DNA of 64,000 nucleotides. Origin: Natrialba sp. SSL1. GTDB lineage: Archaea > Halobacteriota > Halobacteria > Halobacteriales > Natrialbaceae. The notes below the pieces were generated by a model. It did not search any database, was not told the origin of the DNA, and was given only the letters and a program-made list of their open reading frames with translations. Positions within the stretch are counted from its first letter, which is position 1. Every line of letters begins with the position of its first letter. The DNA is taken from contig NZ_MASN01000030.1 in NCBI RefSeq assembly GCF_001861355.1, positions 124,001 to 188,000 of the forward strand. The letters are read 5' to 3'. Of the stretch, positions 25,148-33,697 are shown piece by piece. The position numbers were made by a program, and so were the translations under genes.

Positions 25148-26347
25148 CTACCGTAACTGCCAACTCTCGCGTCGATCCGTCCCCCACTCGCCGAAGTCGA
25201 ACACCCAGTACAGCGCGTCGATACCGGTCTCGATCTGGTAGGTGATCGTCCCCTCGTACGTCTCGCCGGCATCGATCGTCACACCGTCGAAATCGGCGAG
25301 CGCGCGCAACACGCCGGGCGCGGCCGCCTGGCTCCATCCGAACTCGTCCGTGAGTCTGACCTGCGCTGGCGTGAGGTCGCGGTCTCGAGTACTCGTGTTT
25401 TCGACCGTCGCACTGACGGCGACGGTTTCGTGGCCCTCGTCGGACTGCATGAACCCGCCGAGGTTGTTTCCGTGCTGGAGGCCGTCGACGGTGACTGTGA
25501 GTCCGTCGTGTTCGACTGCTTCCGAGAACCCGAGCGAGTCGGGCAGCTCCTGCTCGAGGACCGTCATGTCTGACTCGTCACGCTCGGTACCGAGATCGAC
25601 GAGCGCAGACGCGCTTTCGTCGGTGTCGTCGCTGTCGTCGTCACCGTTCTCATCGCTGCCGTTACCCGAATCCGCATCGCCGTTCGGGTCCGTCACTGTA
25701 TCACCTGTCTCAACCGGCTCGAGTTCGAGCACGAGTGCGTTGGTATCCACGTCGGCGTCGACCGCGTAGCCAGCCGTCGTACGGATAACCTCTCCGGGTG
25801 CGAGTCTGGCCGCCTCGAAGGCGGGCGGTGGCGACAGTGGGGTCGCAAGCGGCTCTACAGGCTCCTCATCGGCCAGGAGTGTCATCTCGAGCACATCGCT
25901 GACGATTTCGACGGCCGTCGCTCCAGTGTCGGTGTCAGTATCTGTGTACTGTGCCGCAACATCGACAACCGCGACCGCCGCGCCGCTTCCCACTTCGAGG
26001 GCGTCGCCGTCAGCATCGACGATATCGCCCGTCACGTTGCTGTCGGCGACGACGACCGCGAGGTCACCGATCTCGAGTTGCTGGCCGCGCTCGAACTCGA
26101 GTGTGGTTGTTGTTTCGTCAGTGTCGTCGGTGTCGTCGGTATCATCCGCGTCGTCAGTAACATCGCCGTTCGTCGTGTTCTCGTCCTCGTCTCGGCCGGA
26201 CGCACCTCTCTCGGAATCGTCGGTCGCGTTCTCCGCATCGGCGTCGGCTGGGGAGGGCTCGTCCGGGCCGTCGCCGAAACAGCCGGCGATGGCAACCGCA
26301 CTGCTAGCGACCGCAGCGAGGTACGTTCGACGGTCGGGTCGCTCCAT
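25148..26347 (-). CDS. Lipoprotein with two DUF4352-like beta domains
   Basis: This 399-aa protein begins MERPDRRTYLAAVASSAVAI then AGC, a Tat-type signal with lipobox (Cys23). A Asp/Thr/Glu linker (DDTDDTDDTDE) follows. Two immunoglobulin-like beta regions (about 90-220 and 270-390) have the pattern of DUF4352 proteins, for example LTVTVDGLQHG, VAVSATVENTSTRDRDLTPA and TYEGTITYQIETG. They are joined by a second acidic linker. The protein should sit outside the membrane, lipid-anchored. The function is unknown; DUF4352 proteins often carry ligands or stabilise other surface proteins. Confidence 0.78.
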   Translation of the reverse strand: MERPDRRTYLAAVASSAVAIAGCFGDGPDEPSPADADAENATDDSERGASGRDEDENTTNGDVTDDADDTDDTDDTDETTTTLEFERGQQLEIGDLAVVVADSNVTGDIVDADGDALEVGSGAAVAVVDVAAQYTDTDTDTGATAVEIVSDVLEMTLLADEEPVEPLATPLSPPPAFEAARLAPGEVIRTTAGYAVDADVDTNALVLELEPVETGDTVTDPNGDADSGNGSDENGDDDSDDTDESASALVDLGTERDESDMTVLEQELPDSLGFSEAVEHDGLTVTVDGLQHGNNLGGFMQSDEGHETVAVSATVENTSTRDRDLTPAQVRLTDEFGWSQAAAPGVLRALADFDGVTIDAGETYEGTITYQIETGIDALYWVFDFGEWGTDRRESWQLR

Positions 26348-26407
26348 ACGAAGGAGCGGTCACGTCACAGCAAGTACGGTGGGTGAAGATCGACCGCGGA
26401 TGGGGAA

Positions 26408-26450
26408 CGGGTGGTGCCGATGAGAGGACGGAAAGCGGGTGGTGCCGATG
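26408..26450. repeat. 15-bp direct repeat
   Basis: CGGGTGGTGCCGATG occurs at 26408-26422 and 26436-26450, in the spacer between the divergent lipoprotein and the zinc-finger membrane protein. It is part of a repeat-rich gap that also holds the 24-bp array at 26504. Confidence 0.7.
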
Positions 26451-26503
26451 GTGCGACGGTTCGGTGAGTGCCAGTCGTCGACGGTCCAACAGACCACAAG
26501 CCA

Positions 26504-26575
26504 GGTGGTGAGCGAACCAGGGCGTCCGGTGGTGAGCCGACCATGATGTCCGGTGGTAAGCGGACGACGGCACCC
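26504..26575. repeat. 24-bp tandem repeat, three copies
   Basis: Three adjacent 24-bp units begin GGTGGTGAGC, GGTGGTGAGC and GGTGGTAAGC; the first ends GGGCGTCC, the second ATGATGTCC and the third GGCACCC. A fragment follows at about 26577. The array lies between divergent promoters and is not convincingly coding, although 24 bp keeps any frame open. Confidence 0.75.
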
Positions 26576-26691
26576 ACTGGTGACGAACGTCCATGGCTCG
26601 GACAGACCAAGACAGGCAGACTGTGCCACCCGATTCTTCGACCACTCTTCATGCGCCTGCGTCCCCCGACAGTCAGCAGTGAGCTGTCACG

Positions 26692-27408
26692 ATGCCAACC
26701 CAGTGTTCCTACTGTGCGGCCACCATCCCCGACGACGAGTACGAGGACCACCTCCTCCGAGCCCACGCAGACGGCCTCTCACGAATCGACCAGCGGCGCG
26801 TCGGCCTCGAGCCAACTGGGTCGGTGTCTGGCGCACGCACGAGCGCGAACGCGAACTCGAACTCGAACTCGAACTCGAACTCGAACTCGAACTCGAGTAC
26901 CCCTCGGATTCGAACGGCGGCGGTGTACGCCAGCGTCGGTCTCGTCCTGCTGCTGGTCGCGGTCGGCTACGGTTTGGTCTTTCTCGACATCGATGATCCC
27001 GCCAGCGCGGCGGCCGTCCAGCCCGATCCGACGGCGCAGATCCACGAGCACGGGCAGCTAACCGTCCAGTACGACGACACCGTCGTCGACTTCGACGAGC
27101 CGCAGTACATCGAGGCCGACGAGTGCTTCCACTTCCACGCGACTGACGACGCGACGGTCTGGCACGCCCACTGCGAGGACGTGACGATCGAGTACGCACT
27201 CGAGACGCTCGGGATGGAGGTCACCGCGGATCGGTTCGCGATCGGCGAGCAGGAGTACGCCGAAGCCGATGGCGACGCGGTCAGTGTCACCGTCGACGGC
27301 GTCGAGGTCGATCCACAGGAGTACGTCCTCGAGGGTGCCGGCCCGGTCGCTGACGCGCAGGCTGGCGCGGGTGACAACGTCGAAATCGTGGCCGAATCGG
27401 GTGGCTGA
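26692..27408 (+). CDS. Membrane protein with N-terminal C2H2 finger and external His/Cys domain
   Basis: This is a 238-aa protein. C5-x2-C8-x11-H20-x4-H25 forms a C2H2 zinc finger. A linker carries Asn-Ser repeats (about 53-69) from a hexanucleotide tract. One transmembrane helix (VYASVGLVLLLVAVGYGLVF) lies near 80-100. The C-terminal domain has an unusual cluster, ADECFHFHATDDATVWHAHC, with four His and two Cys in 18 residues, likely a metal site (copper or zinc is only a guess). One orientation puts the finger inside and this domain outside. No known family was recognised. Confidence 0.7.
   Translation: MPTQCSYCAATIPDDEYEDHLLRAHADGLSRIDQRRVGLEPTGSVSGARTSANANSNSNSNSNSNSNSSTPRIRTAAVYASVGLVLLLVAVGYGLVFLDIDDPASAAAVQPDPTAQIHEHGQLTVQYDDTVVDFDEPQYIEADECFHFHATDDATVWHAHCEDVTIEYALETLGMEVTADRFAIGEQEYAEADGDAVSVTVDGVEVDPQEYVLEGAGPVADAQAGAGDNVEIVAESGG
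26852..26893. repeat. CGAACT hexanucleotide repeat, seven copies
   Basis: Seven exact CGAACT units in a row encode the Asn-Ser linker of the zinc-finger membrane protein. Because the unit is six bases, gain or loss of copies changes linker length by two residues without a frameshift. Confidence 0.9.
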
Positions 27409-27490
27409 GTCGCAGTTTCAGGACCTGTGTTGGCGTGGGTACACCGCCGACGGGGAGCAGACGCCCGATTCACCCCTATTGTTCACCGAT

Positions 27491-27498
27491 TCTATACG
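27491..27498 (+). promoter_or_regulatory. TATA box of the small zinc-ribbon gene
   Basis: TCTATACG is centred 28-31 bp before the two ATG codons at 27523 and 27526. It fits leaderless transcription and excludes the long upstream extension of the frame. Confidence 0.6.
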
Positions 27499-27522
27499 AC
27501 CGGTGCCCGCGTCCGGACCGAT

Positions 27523-27666
27523 ATGATGAGCTATCGCTTCCATCGAACCGGCTCGCTGTGCATCGCCTGCGGGGTGACGTACGAACGCCAGCAGGAGTAC
27601 CACGGCTACTACTGCACCGACTGCCGTCCGATTCCGGCCGGCGACAACCGTGAGGGAAAGATGTAG
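27523..27666 (+). CDS. Small zinc-ribbon protein
   Basis: This 47-aa basic protein contains CIACGVTYERQQEYHGYYC and TDC, that is two CxxC pairs separated by 14 residues, as in a zinc ribbon. There are two adjacent ATG codons; either may serve. Small zinc-ribbon proteins are abundant in haloarchaea and mostly uncharacterised. It is 115 bp after the membrane zinc-finger gene and has its own promoter. Confidence 0.7.
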   Translation: MMSYRFHRTGSLCIACGVTYERQQEYHGYYCTDCRPIPAGDNREGKM

Positions 27667-27969
27667 CACGGAGCCGGAGCGCCGGCTTCCCACGCCCAAC
27701 TCGCTCGGAATGTCAGGACCGACTTGCTCGTGAGCGAACCGCCCAGCGACGGCCCGAACGAGCGGCGTTCACCCCGATCCTTCCCCACCCTTCATCGCCT
27801 CTTTTTGACCGCAAGCGGCGAAACACGTCCCGTCTAGCGATCCGTCTGCACCGTTCGGCTGGCCCCTCTCGTCTCCTCTCAGTTCAGACCCGCTCCCCCC
27901 TTTCATCTCGACCGCCGAACGGGCGCAACGCACTAGATCAGCGCACAGAATCAGGATGGGACCAAAACC
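27667..27969. other. Gene-free stretch before the repeat-protein pair
   Basis: About 300 bp. CCTCTTTTTGACC at 27795-27807 is a T-run that may end transcription of the zinc-ribbon gene or act as a promoter. Closer to the ATG at 27970 only GGATGGGACC is seen, a possible weak ribosome site. Confidence 0.4.
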
Positions 27970-29871
27970 ATGAGAGACCACGTGGGTGTCCTCGCGGTGA
28001 TCGCTTTGCTGGTGTTAGGCGGCGTTGTCGCCGCAACCGGCTCCGTCACCAACGGCGACGACCAAACCGTCGTCTACAGTCTCGACGACGAGCGATGCGA
28101 CGTGAGCGAACACCTCGACGAAACCATGGATCTCACGACCGAAACCGACGAGCGTGAGAGCCAGAGCCAGAGCGAACGCGACCGATCGAACGCCGATCAT
28201 CGCGAGAACGAACGCGAGTCCGACACAAGCGAGCGCGAGCACGACCGTGACAACTCGAGTGCACTCGACGAGCACGAGCGCGACGAAAGTGAGCGCGACA
28301 GCAGTCAGGACAGCGAGTACGACCGCGACAATAGCGAGTCGGAAGTGAACGACCGCGACGAGGAGCGCGACGCGAGCAGCGAGCGCACCGCCGAGGAGCG
28401 CGACGAAAGCGACCGCGACCGCAGCGAGCGCGAGGTCGACGACACGGACGTCGAGACCGACGAGCGCGAATCCGACGCCGAGCGCGAGACGGCCGAACGC
28501 GAGGAGAGCGAGTCGGACGCCGACAGCACGCACAGCGAGCACGACGCAGGCGAGCGCGAACGCACGGCGGACGAGAGCGACGAACGCGACGCTGAGCAAC
28601 GCAGCGACAGCGACGAGAGCGAACGGGCCGCAGACGAGCGTACGAGCGACCGCAGCGAGGCCGAGGTCGACTCCGACGATGTGGACCGTGAGGTGACCGA
28701 ACAGGTACAGCACGACACTGAAAGTGACGACCGCGAAACCGAGTCGACTGACACAGACGCTGACGAGCAGTCGACCGAAGAGCGCGAGCGCACCGACGCC
28801 GAGCGCAACACCACGGACCGCGACAGCGAACGGGACTCGAGTACGAGCGCGGATCACGTGGCGTCGACGAGTGATCGCGACGCGATCCAGTTCGATGCGG
28901 ATCGCTTCGAGCGTGGAGAGAGTGAGTCGGCAGGTGCGGACGAACAGCGCGACCGCGAGAGTGAGCGTGAGAGTGAAGACGACCACGAAGAATCGAGCGA
29001 CGAGACGGAAAGCGAACGCGAGACAGAGCGCACCGACGGCGAGCGCGCAGAAAGCGAGCAGACGGAGAGCGACGACGTCAGCAGTGAGCGCGACCGCCAC
29101 GAGTTCGACAGCGAGTTCATCCGCAGCGAGCAGTTCGATTCGAGCCTCGACAGCACCGAGCGCAGTCAGCAGGGTGCGGAGCGGACCACCGACGAGTCGG
29201 ACCGCGACGCGAGCGCAGCGGAACGCGACAGTTCCCGCAGCGAGTTCGATAGCGAATCGGTCGCGGGCGACCGCAGCGAGACCGAACGTGATCAGCACGA
29301 CCGCAGCCTCGAGACCACGGACAACGACTCAGCGCACGATCAGCGCGAGCGGACCGAGCGCGACGAAACGAGCGACCGCTCCCTGAGCGAACGCGACGGC
29401 AGCCGGTACGCCGCAGACCTCGACGAGAGCGAGCGCGACGCCAGCGAGACCACCGCGTCCGAGCGCGACACCGAACGCGAACGCGACAGCGGCAGGGACG
29501 AGTACGAGGACCGGGATACCGAACGCGAGCGCAACAGCGACCGTGAGCACGAGCGCGACGAATCCGAACGCGAGCGCAGCGAGCGTGCCGACGAATCCGA
29601 ACGCGAACACGAACGCAGCGAGCGCGAACACGAGCACGACCTCGAAACCCGCGACAGCGACCGCAGCGAGTCCGACAGCGACGCCGAGCGCGAACAAAGC
29701 GAAACCGAACGCGATCAATCCGAGCGCGAACAGACGACCGACTCCGACTGCGAGACGATCTCCGAACGGCTGATCGTCACCGGCGACAGCATCCAGGAAC
29801 TCGAGCGTAAGGGCATCATCACACCTAACGACGACGGCACCTTCGACGTCGACGTGAGTGAACTCGAGTAG
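27970..29871 (+). CDS. Exported low-complexity Glu/Arg/Asp/Ser-repeat protein, copy A
   Basis: This 633-aa protein starts with MRDHVGVLAVIALLVLGGVV, a Sec-type signal or anchor. From about 50 to 590 it consists of Ser, Glu, Arg, Asp and Thr in loose SERD/ERDES/DSER words, with almost no hydrophobic residues. It has only two cysteines, Cys43 and Cys594, one on each side of the repeat. The last 40 residues (ERLIVTGDSIQELERKGIIT and an acidic end) look like a small folded unit. A tandem paralogue follows at 30191. The protein resembles calcium-binding or spacer proteins such as Sdr or dentin phosphoproteins only in composition. The function is unknown. Confidence 0.8.
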   Translation: MRDHVGVLAVIALLVLGGVVAATGSVTNGDDQTVVYSLDDERCDVSEHLDETMDLTTETDERESQSQSERDRSNADHRENERESDTSEREHDRDNSSALDEHERDESERDSSQDSEYDRDNSESEVNDRDEERDASSERTAEERDESDRDRSEREVDDTDVETDERESDAERETAEREESESDADSTHSEHDAGERERTADESDERDAEQRSDSDESERAADERTSDRSEAEVDSDDVDREVTEQVQHDTESDDRETESTDTDADEQSTEERERTDAERNTTDRDSERDSSTSADHVASTSDRDAIQFDADRFERGESESAGADEQRDRESERESEDDHEESSDETESERETERTDGERAESEQTESDDVSSERDRHEFDSEFIRSEQFDSSLDSTERSQQGAERTTDESDRDASAAERDSSRSEFDSESVAGDRSETERDQHDRSLETTDNDSAHDQRERTERDETSDRSLSERDGSRYAADLDESERDASETTASERDTERERDSGRDEYEDRDTERERNSDREHERDESERERSERADESEREHERSEREHEHDLETRDSDRSESDSDAEREQSETERDQSEREQTTDSDCETISERLIVTGDSIQELERKGIITPNDDGTFDVDVSELE

Positions 29872-30190
29872 AGGCTGGCCACGAACCGGGTCGGTGGGTG
29901 TCCGACGCTGCAACTGTTTTTCATCGCCAAACTGGGTGACAGATGGAAGTGCAGTACGTCTGCGTACAACGCAAGACATCCGTACGAGCAACGAGGCACC
30001 TGCACGAGCACAAGCGCCCGAACGAGTACGACACAATGGCCACCCGAACACACCATCTCGGCAATCCGTTCGTCGTCAGATCGGCGTCCCCAGCCCCCAA
30101 CGCGCCCGTCCTTTCCCGGTTCTTCGTCTCCCGTTCTTAAGACCCAGTGGCGAAGACAGCAGTGGCCTACGGGATAGGTTTCGAGAGCAC
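29872..30190. other. Spacer between the two repeat-protein genes
   Basis: About 320 bp. CTGTTTTTCATC at 29912-29923 may terminate copy A. TTCTTAAGACC at 30134-30144 is a TATA-like site about 50 bp before the ATG at 30191, so copy B probably has its own promoter and a leader of about 25 nt. A 66-codon frame at 29943 is not convincing. Confidence 0.45.
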
Positions 30191-32155
30191 ATGACCCGAA
30201 AACTGACAGTCATCACGGTAGTCGGTCTCCTGCTGCTTGCCAGCGTCGTTGCCGTCAGCGGCGCCGCCGGTGCAAGCCCCGGCGCGGCCATGCAGGTTGA
30301 CGACCGCTGTGACGAAGGCGAATCCGTCGACGACAGTACGGCAACCGTCGACGAGGCAGAAGACAGCGAGAGCGACAGCAGTAGTGACCGAGAACGAACC
30401 AGTAGCGACCAGCGCGAATCGAGCACCGAAAGCGAACTGAGTGAACTCGACAGCGAGAACGACAGTTCGACCACCGTCGACGAGTCCGAGCGCGAACAGA
30501 GCGACAGCGACAGCGCGAGCGACTCGAGTACCGAGTCCGATCAGAGCAGTTCCGACGTGAGCGATCGCGACGAACAGCGCGACGCGAGCAGCGACTACGA
30601 CGTCAGCACCGTCGACGAGGAAGAGCGCTCGGAGAGCCAGAGCGAGATCGACGACGCTGATGTCGAACTCGACGAAAGCGAGAGCGACGTGGACCGCACC
30701 GTCAGCGAGCGCGAGGACAGCACGGCAGACCGCGACAGCACGCACAGCGAGGAGAACGCGAGTGCAAGCGATAGCGAGTCCGAGGAGAGCGAGTCGAGCG
30801 CGAGCGACAGCGACGTCGCCACTGACGAGAGCGACAGCGAATCCGAAGAGAGCGAACGCGACCGCAGCGAGAGCGACATCGACTACGACGACGCCGACCT
30901 CGAGGTGAGCGAGCGCGACTCCCACTCGATCGATACGAGCGAAATCGAGAGTGAACTCGAGGAAAGCGATCACGACGAGCAGACCCTCGACGCATCGGAC
31001 CGCGACTTCAGCGAGCAGTCACTCGACGAGTACGACAGCGAGTCCGAGGAGAGTGCAAGCGACGAGAGCGAACACTCTGAGAGCGACAGCGAATCCGACC
31101 ACGACGAGCGCGACGAGACCGATCGCGGCGAAAACGACCGCGATACCTTCGACCGGATCGAAAGCACCAGCGACAGCGACTCCGAGGAGTACACGCAGAG
31201 CGACAGCGAGGCAAGCGAGAGTGACAGCGAGGCAAGCGAGCACTCCACGGACGAATCCGAACGGGACGCCAGCGAGCGCGACGTCTCCCAGCAGGACGCC
31301 ACCAGCGCTGACAGCGAGCACGACCACTCCGAAGAAGGCGACCTCGAGTTCGACGCGAGTCAGACCGAGCGCCACGGTGCCGAACTCACCTTCGACGAGA
31401 GCGAGCGCGACGCCAGTGATGCCGACAGCGACCGGAGCCACAGCGAGTCCGCGAGCGACGAAAGTGACAGCACGAGCGCCGACAGTGAGCGCACGCAGGA
31501 TGAGAACAGTCTGGAGACGACGGACAACGACAACGAACAATCGAGCAGCGAGTTCGACGAAAGCGAGGTCTCGAGCGACCGGACCGTGAGCGAGCGCGAT
31601 CTGAGTACGCACAGCGACGAGAGCGACCTCACCGAAAGCAGCCTGAGTGAATCCAGCGAGTCCGAAAGCGAGACCGCCAGCGAGAGCGATACGGGCGTCG
31701 ATACGGTCGAGAACAACGATATCGAGACCGAATCCAGCAGCGACGAGGACGCTAGCAGCGACCTGAGCGAGAGCGACCGCAGCGAGAGCAGCGACGACAG
31801 CGAACGCGAGCACAGCATCGATCAGCACGACAGTGAGAGCGATGTCGACAACCGGGAAAGCACCCGCAGCGACTCCGATGCTGACTCCGAACGCACGACG
31901 CTCCAGACGGAGTCCGACGAGAGCAGCTTCGTCGAGTCCTACGACTCGAACTGCGGCCATGCCAGTTCGGACGGCGACGACGAGTCAGGCGCAGCAGCGG
32001 ATTCGGATGCAGATGACGAGGCTGACGAAGACGATGCAGACGAGGCGGATGAGGACGACAGCGACGACGATGACGACGAAAACGAGAACGCATCGAGCAT
32101 CTCCGCAGCCGTCAACTCCGCACTCGACTCGCTACAGTCGTTCGTGTTGGGGTGA
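30191..32155 (+). CDS. Exported low-complexity Ser/Asp/Glu-repeat protein, copy B
   Basis: This 654-aa protein starts with MTRKLTVITVVGLLLLASVV, a Sec-type signal. The body (about 45-580) is made of Ser, Asp and Glu in SES/DSE/SDES words, with far less Arg than copy A. Words shared with copy A in the same order (SLETTDND, DSTHSE, DDxDVExDE) show that the two are diverged tandem duplicates. Again there are two cysteines only, Cys40 and Cys588. The C-terminus after Cys588 is an Asp/Glu run and then a short hydrophobic helix (SISAAVNSALDSLQSFVLG). It is extremely acidic and must be secreted or cell-surface bound. Confidence 0.8.
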   Translation: MTRKLTVITVVGLLLLASVVAVSGAAGASPGAAMQVDDRCDEGESVDDSTATVDEAEDSESDSSSDRERTSSDQRESSTESELSELDSENDSSTTVDESEREQSDSDSASDSSTESDQSSSDVSDRDEQRDASSDYDVSTVDEEERSESQSEIDDADVELDESESDVDRTVSEREDSTADRDSTHSEENASASDSESEESESSASDSDVATDESDSESEESERDRSESDIDYDDADLEVSERDSHSIDTSEIESELEESDHDEQTLDASDRDFSEQSLDEYDSESEESASDESEHSESDSESDHDERDETDRGENDRDTFDRIESTSDSDSEEYTQSDSEASESDSEASEHSTDESERDASERDVSQQDATSADSEHDHSEEGDLEFDASQTERHGAELTFDESERDASDADSDRSHSESASDESDSTSADSERTQDENSLETTDNDNEQSSSEFDESEVSSDRTVSERDLSTHSDESDLTESSLSESSESESETASESDTGVDTVENNDIETESSSDEDASSDLSESDRSESSDDSEREHSIDQHDSESDVDNRESTRSDSDADSERTTLQTESDESSFVESYDSNCGHASSDGDDESGAAADSDADDEADEDDADEADEDDSDDDDDENENASSISAAVNSALDSLQSFVLG

Positions 32156-32222
32156 GCGGCCAGACCACAGCGAACTTCCTCTTTTTAGACAGCAGGCACT
32201 GAGACACCGATACTAGCCAGAC

Positions 32223-32630
32223 TCACTCGAATCGCCCCGAAATCGAGAGCAAGTAGCCGACGATGATGATACTCATAATGAGCCCCAGCAACGAACCCGT
32301 AAGCAGGTCGAACAGTGCACCGAAACTGTAGACCACGAGCGCGACCACAAGTGCCCAGTAGCGCAGTCCGAGCAGCCCAACGAGCACGACGGCTTCGAGT
32401 ACGGTCAGCACGAGCACTATCATGCCGAGACCGCCTGCCCCCTCGCCGATGAGTGCGAGCGAGCCGAACAGTCCGACCAGAACGCCGAGAAAGCCGATAC
32501 CGACGATAATCCACAGTCCGAGTGGAACACCGTTGTTCGACCGCGACGACGAGCGAGAGCGGGAACCCGAGTCGTCCGTCGGCCACGAGCCGTCAGATGG
32601 TGGGGAGGGCGGTGAAGATGGAGGGGACAT
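32223..32630 (-). CDS. Small four-helix membrane protein
   Basis: This is a 135-aa protein. After a Pro/Ser-rich cytoplasmic start (MSPPSSPPSPPSDGSWPTDD) come four hydrophobic helices (LGLWIIVGIGFLGVLVGLF; LGMIVLVLTVLEAVVLVGLL; WALVVALVVYSFGALFDLL; GLIMSIIIVGYLLSISG). No signature residue for transport was seen. The ATG at 32630 was chosen because the open frame further up is Arg/Trp-rich and not membrane-like. It converges on the end of repeat-protein B. The function is unknown. Confidence 0.7.
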   Translation of the reverse strand: MSPPSSPPSPPSDGSWPTDDSGSRSRSSSRSNNGVPLGLWIIVGIGFLGVLVGLFGSLALIGEGAGGLGMIVLVLTVLEAVVLVGLLGLRYWALVVALVVYSFGALFDLLTGSLLGLIMSIIIVGYLLSISGRFE

Positions 32631-32805
32631 GTGTTCCGCGTTATAATGTCGTGTAGAAATACATACCGATCTGTGCTCAGGACTGCCGTCGGTGGGGAGT
32701 TTGTGTCTCCCACATCGCAACCAAATCCACAACCACCCCATGCGCTGCACTGCAGCCAAACGGACGGCTCACCACCCACTCGGCTTCTCTCTCTCGACTC
32801 TTCAC

Positions 32806-33288
32806 TCACGCCACCGAGTCGATCGCCGCCTCAATCTCCTCCTGCGGCAACGGCGAAATCCAGTCATCCGCAACGAACGCATACTGCACTCGTCGCTCCG
32901 AATCGATTACAACCGCTGCCCGCCACGGCGTCGACACGTTCGCCATCCCGTCCCGAGACGTGCGTAACTCGAGTGCATCGCTCGCCGCGCCGTCGACATC
33001 GGCGACGAACCGAACGTCGGGGCTGCCGAGCCAGCGGAGGAACTCGTTCTGGGCGTAGGGACCGTCGCGGCTGATGCCGAGGACCGCCACGTCGTCGAAC
33101 TCCGCCCAGCCGGCGCGGACGAGGCGCGTCCACCAGTTTCGAGCGATTGCGCTGAACGCAAAGCCGGTACAGACCAGGACGCCGCCGCGTGGGCCGAGCG
33201 CCTCGGAGAGCGGGGTCGAGCGGAACGTTTCACCGTCACACAGCGGGGCCTCGAAGTTCGGGACGACATCACCCTCGGTCGGTGCCAT
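32806..33288 (-). CDS. Redoxin (AhpC/TSA-fold) protein without a typical peroxidatic cysteine
   Basis: This 160-aa thioredoxin-fold protein starts GDVVPNFEAPLCDGETFRST, the usual opening of peroxiredoxins. At the active site one expects P-x3-T-x2-C; here the sequence is VCTGFAFSAIARNWW, so the cysteine is displaced and the catalytic position is occupied by a non-Cys residue. VAVLGISRDGPYAQNEF is conserved with the family. It may bind or sense oxidants without the standard reaction. A glutaredoxin gene is divergently placed 121 bp away. Confidence 0.78.
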   Translation of the reverse strand: MAPTEGDVVPNFEAPLCDGETFRSTPLSEALGPRGGVLVCTGFAFSAIARNWWTRLVRAGWAEFDDVAVLGISRDGPYAQNEFLRWLGSPDVRFVADVDGAASDALELRTSRDGMANVSTPWRAAVVIDSERRVQYAFVADDWISPLPQEEIEAAIDSVA

Positions 33289-33380
33289 GGCCTGACGTTG
33301 GCCGCGGGTGACAAAAAGCCCTGGTCGCCCTATTCGATCACTCGCAACTGCCAGGAGACGATTGGCACCGCCACCTACGC

Positions 33381-33386
33381 TTTTAG
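33381..33386 (+). promoter_or_regulatory. TATA box of the glutaredoxin-like gene
   Basis: TTTTAG is centred 26 bp before the ATG at 33410, as for a leaderless haloarchaeal gene. It rules out the longer frame that starts at 33308. Confidence 0.6.
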
Positions 33387-33409
33387 GACAGCGCCACGAA
33401 CGCGGGCGT

Positions 33410-33646
33410 ATGGTTACACTCTACCGACTCGAGGGCTGTCCGTTCTGTGAGATCATCGTCGACGAACTCGAGGCACTCGACATCGAATTCGACAGCGTCT
33501 GGGTCGAGGGATTACACTCGAAGCGAAACGAAGTCAAGCGCGTCTCGGGCCAGCGCCAGGTTCCCGTCGTCGTCGACGACGAGTACGGGGTGACGATGGC
33601 CGAATCCGAGCGGATACTCGAGTACCTCGAGTCGACGTACGCCTGA
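33410..33646 (+). CDS. Glutaredoxin-like protein
   Basis: This 78-aa protein has the dithiol motif CPFC near residue 9 (LYRLEGCPFCEIIVDEL), the cis-proline turn VPVVVDDE near residue 50, and SERILEYLES as the last helix. These are the features of a glutaredoxin/GST N-terminal domain. It probably reduces disulfides in the cytoplasm, using the haloarchaeal thiol gamma-glutamylcysteine or a protein partner; that is inference from the organism. Confidence 0.88.
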   Translation: MVTLYRLEGCPFCEIIVDELEALDIEFDSVWVEGLHSKRNEVKRVSGQRQVPVVVDDEYGVTMAESERILEYLESTYA

Positions 33647-33697
33647 GCGCAGGTGGGTGGATACGTCCGCCGATACCGTCCGACGACGCGGTACCGA

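Noticed and set aside
26504-26575. CRISPR-like array at the 24-bp repeats.
   Set aside because: The units are directly adjacent with no spacers, only three copies, and no cas genes are present in the window.
28015-29298. A 427-codon frame on the minus strand, full of Leu, Ala and Val, opposite repeat-protein A; a similar one lies opposite copy B (31019-31960).
   Set aside because: It is the mirror of the Glu/Arg/Asp/Ser codon repeats: antisense of GAG, CGC and GAC reads as hydrophobic codons without stops. No start signal or membrane-like periodicity; the sense frame has a signal peptide.
29943-30140. A 65-codon frame between the two repeat-protein genes.
   Set aside because: Random-looking basic sequence, no start signals, and it covers the likely promoter of copy B.
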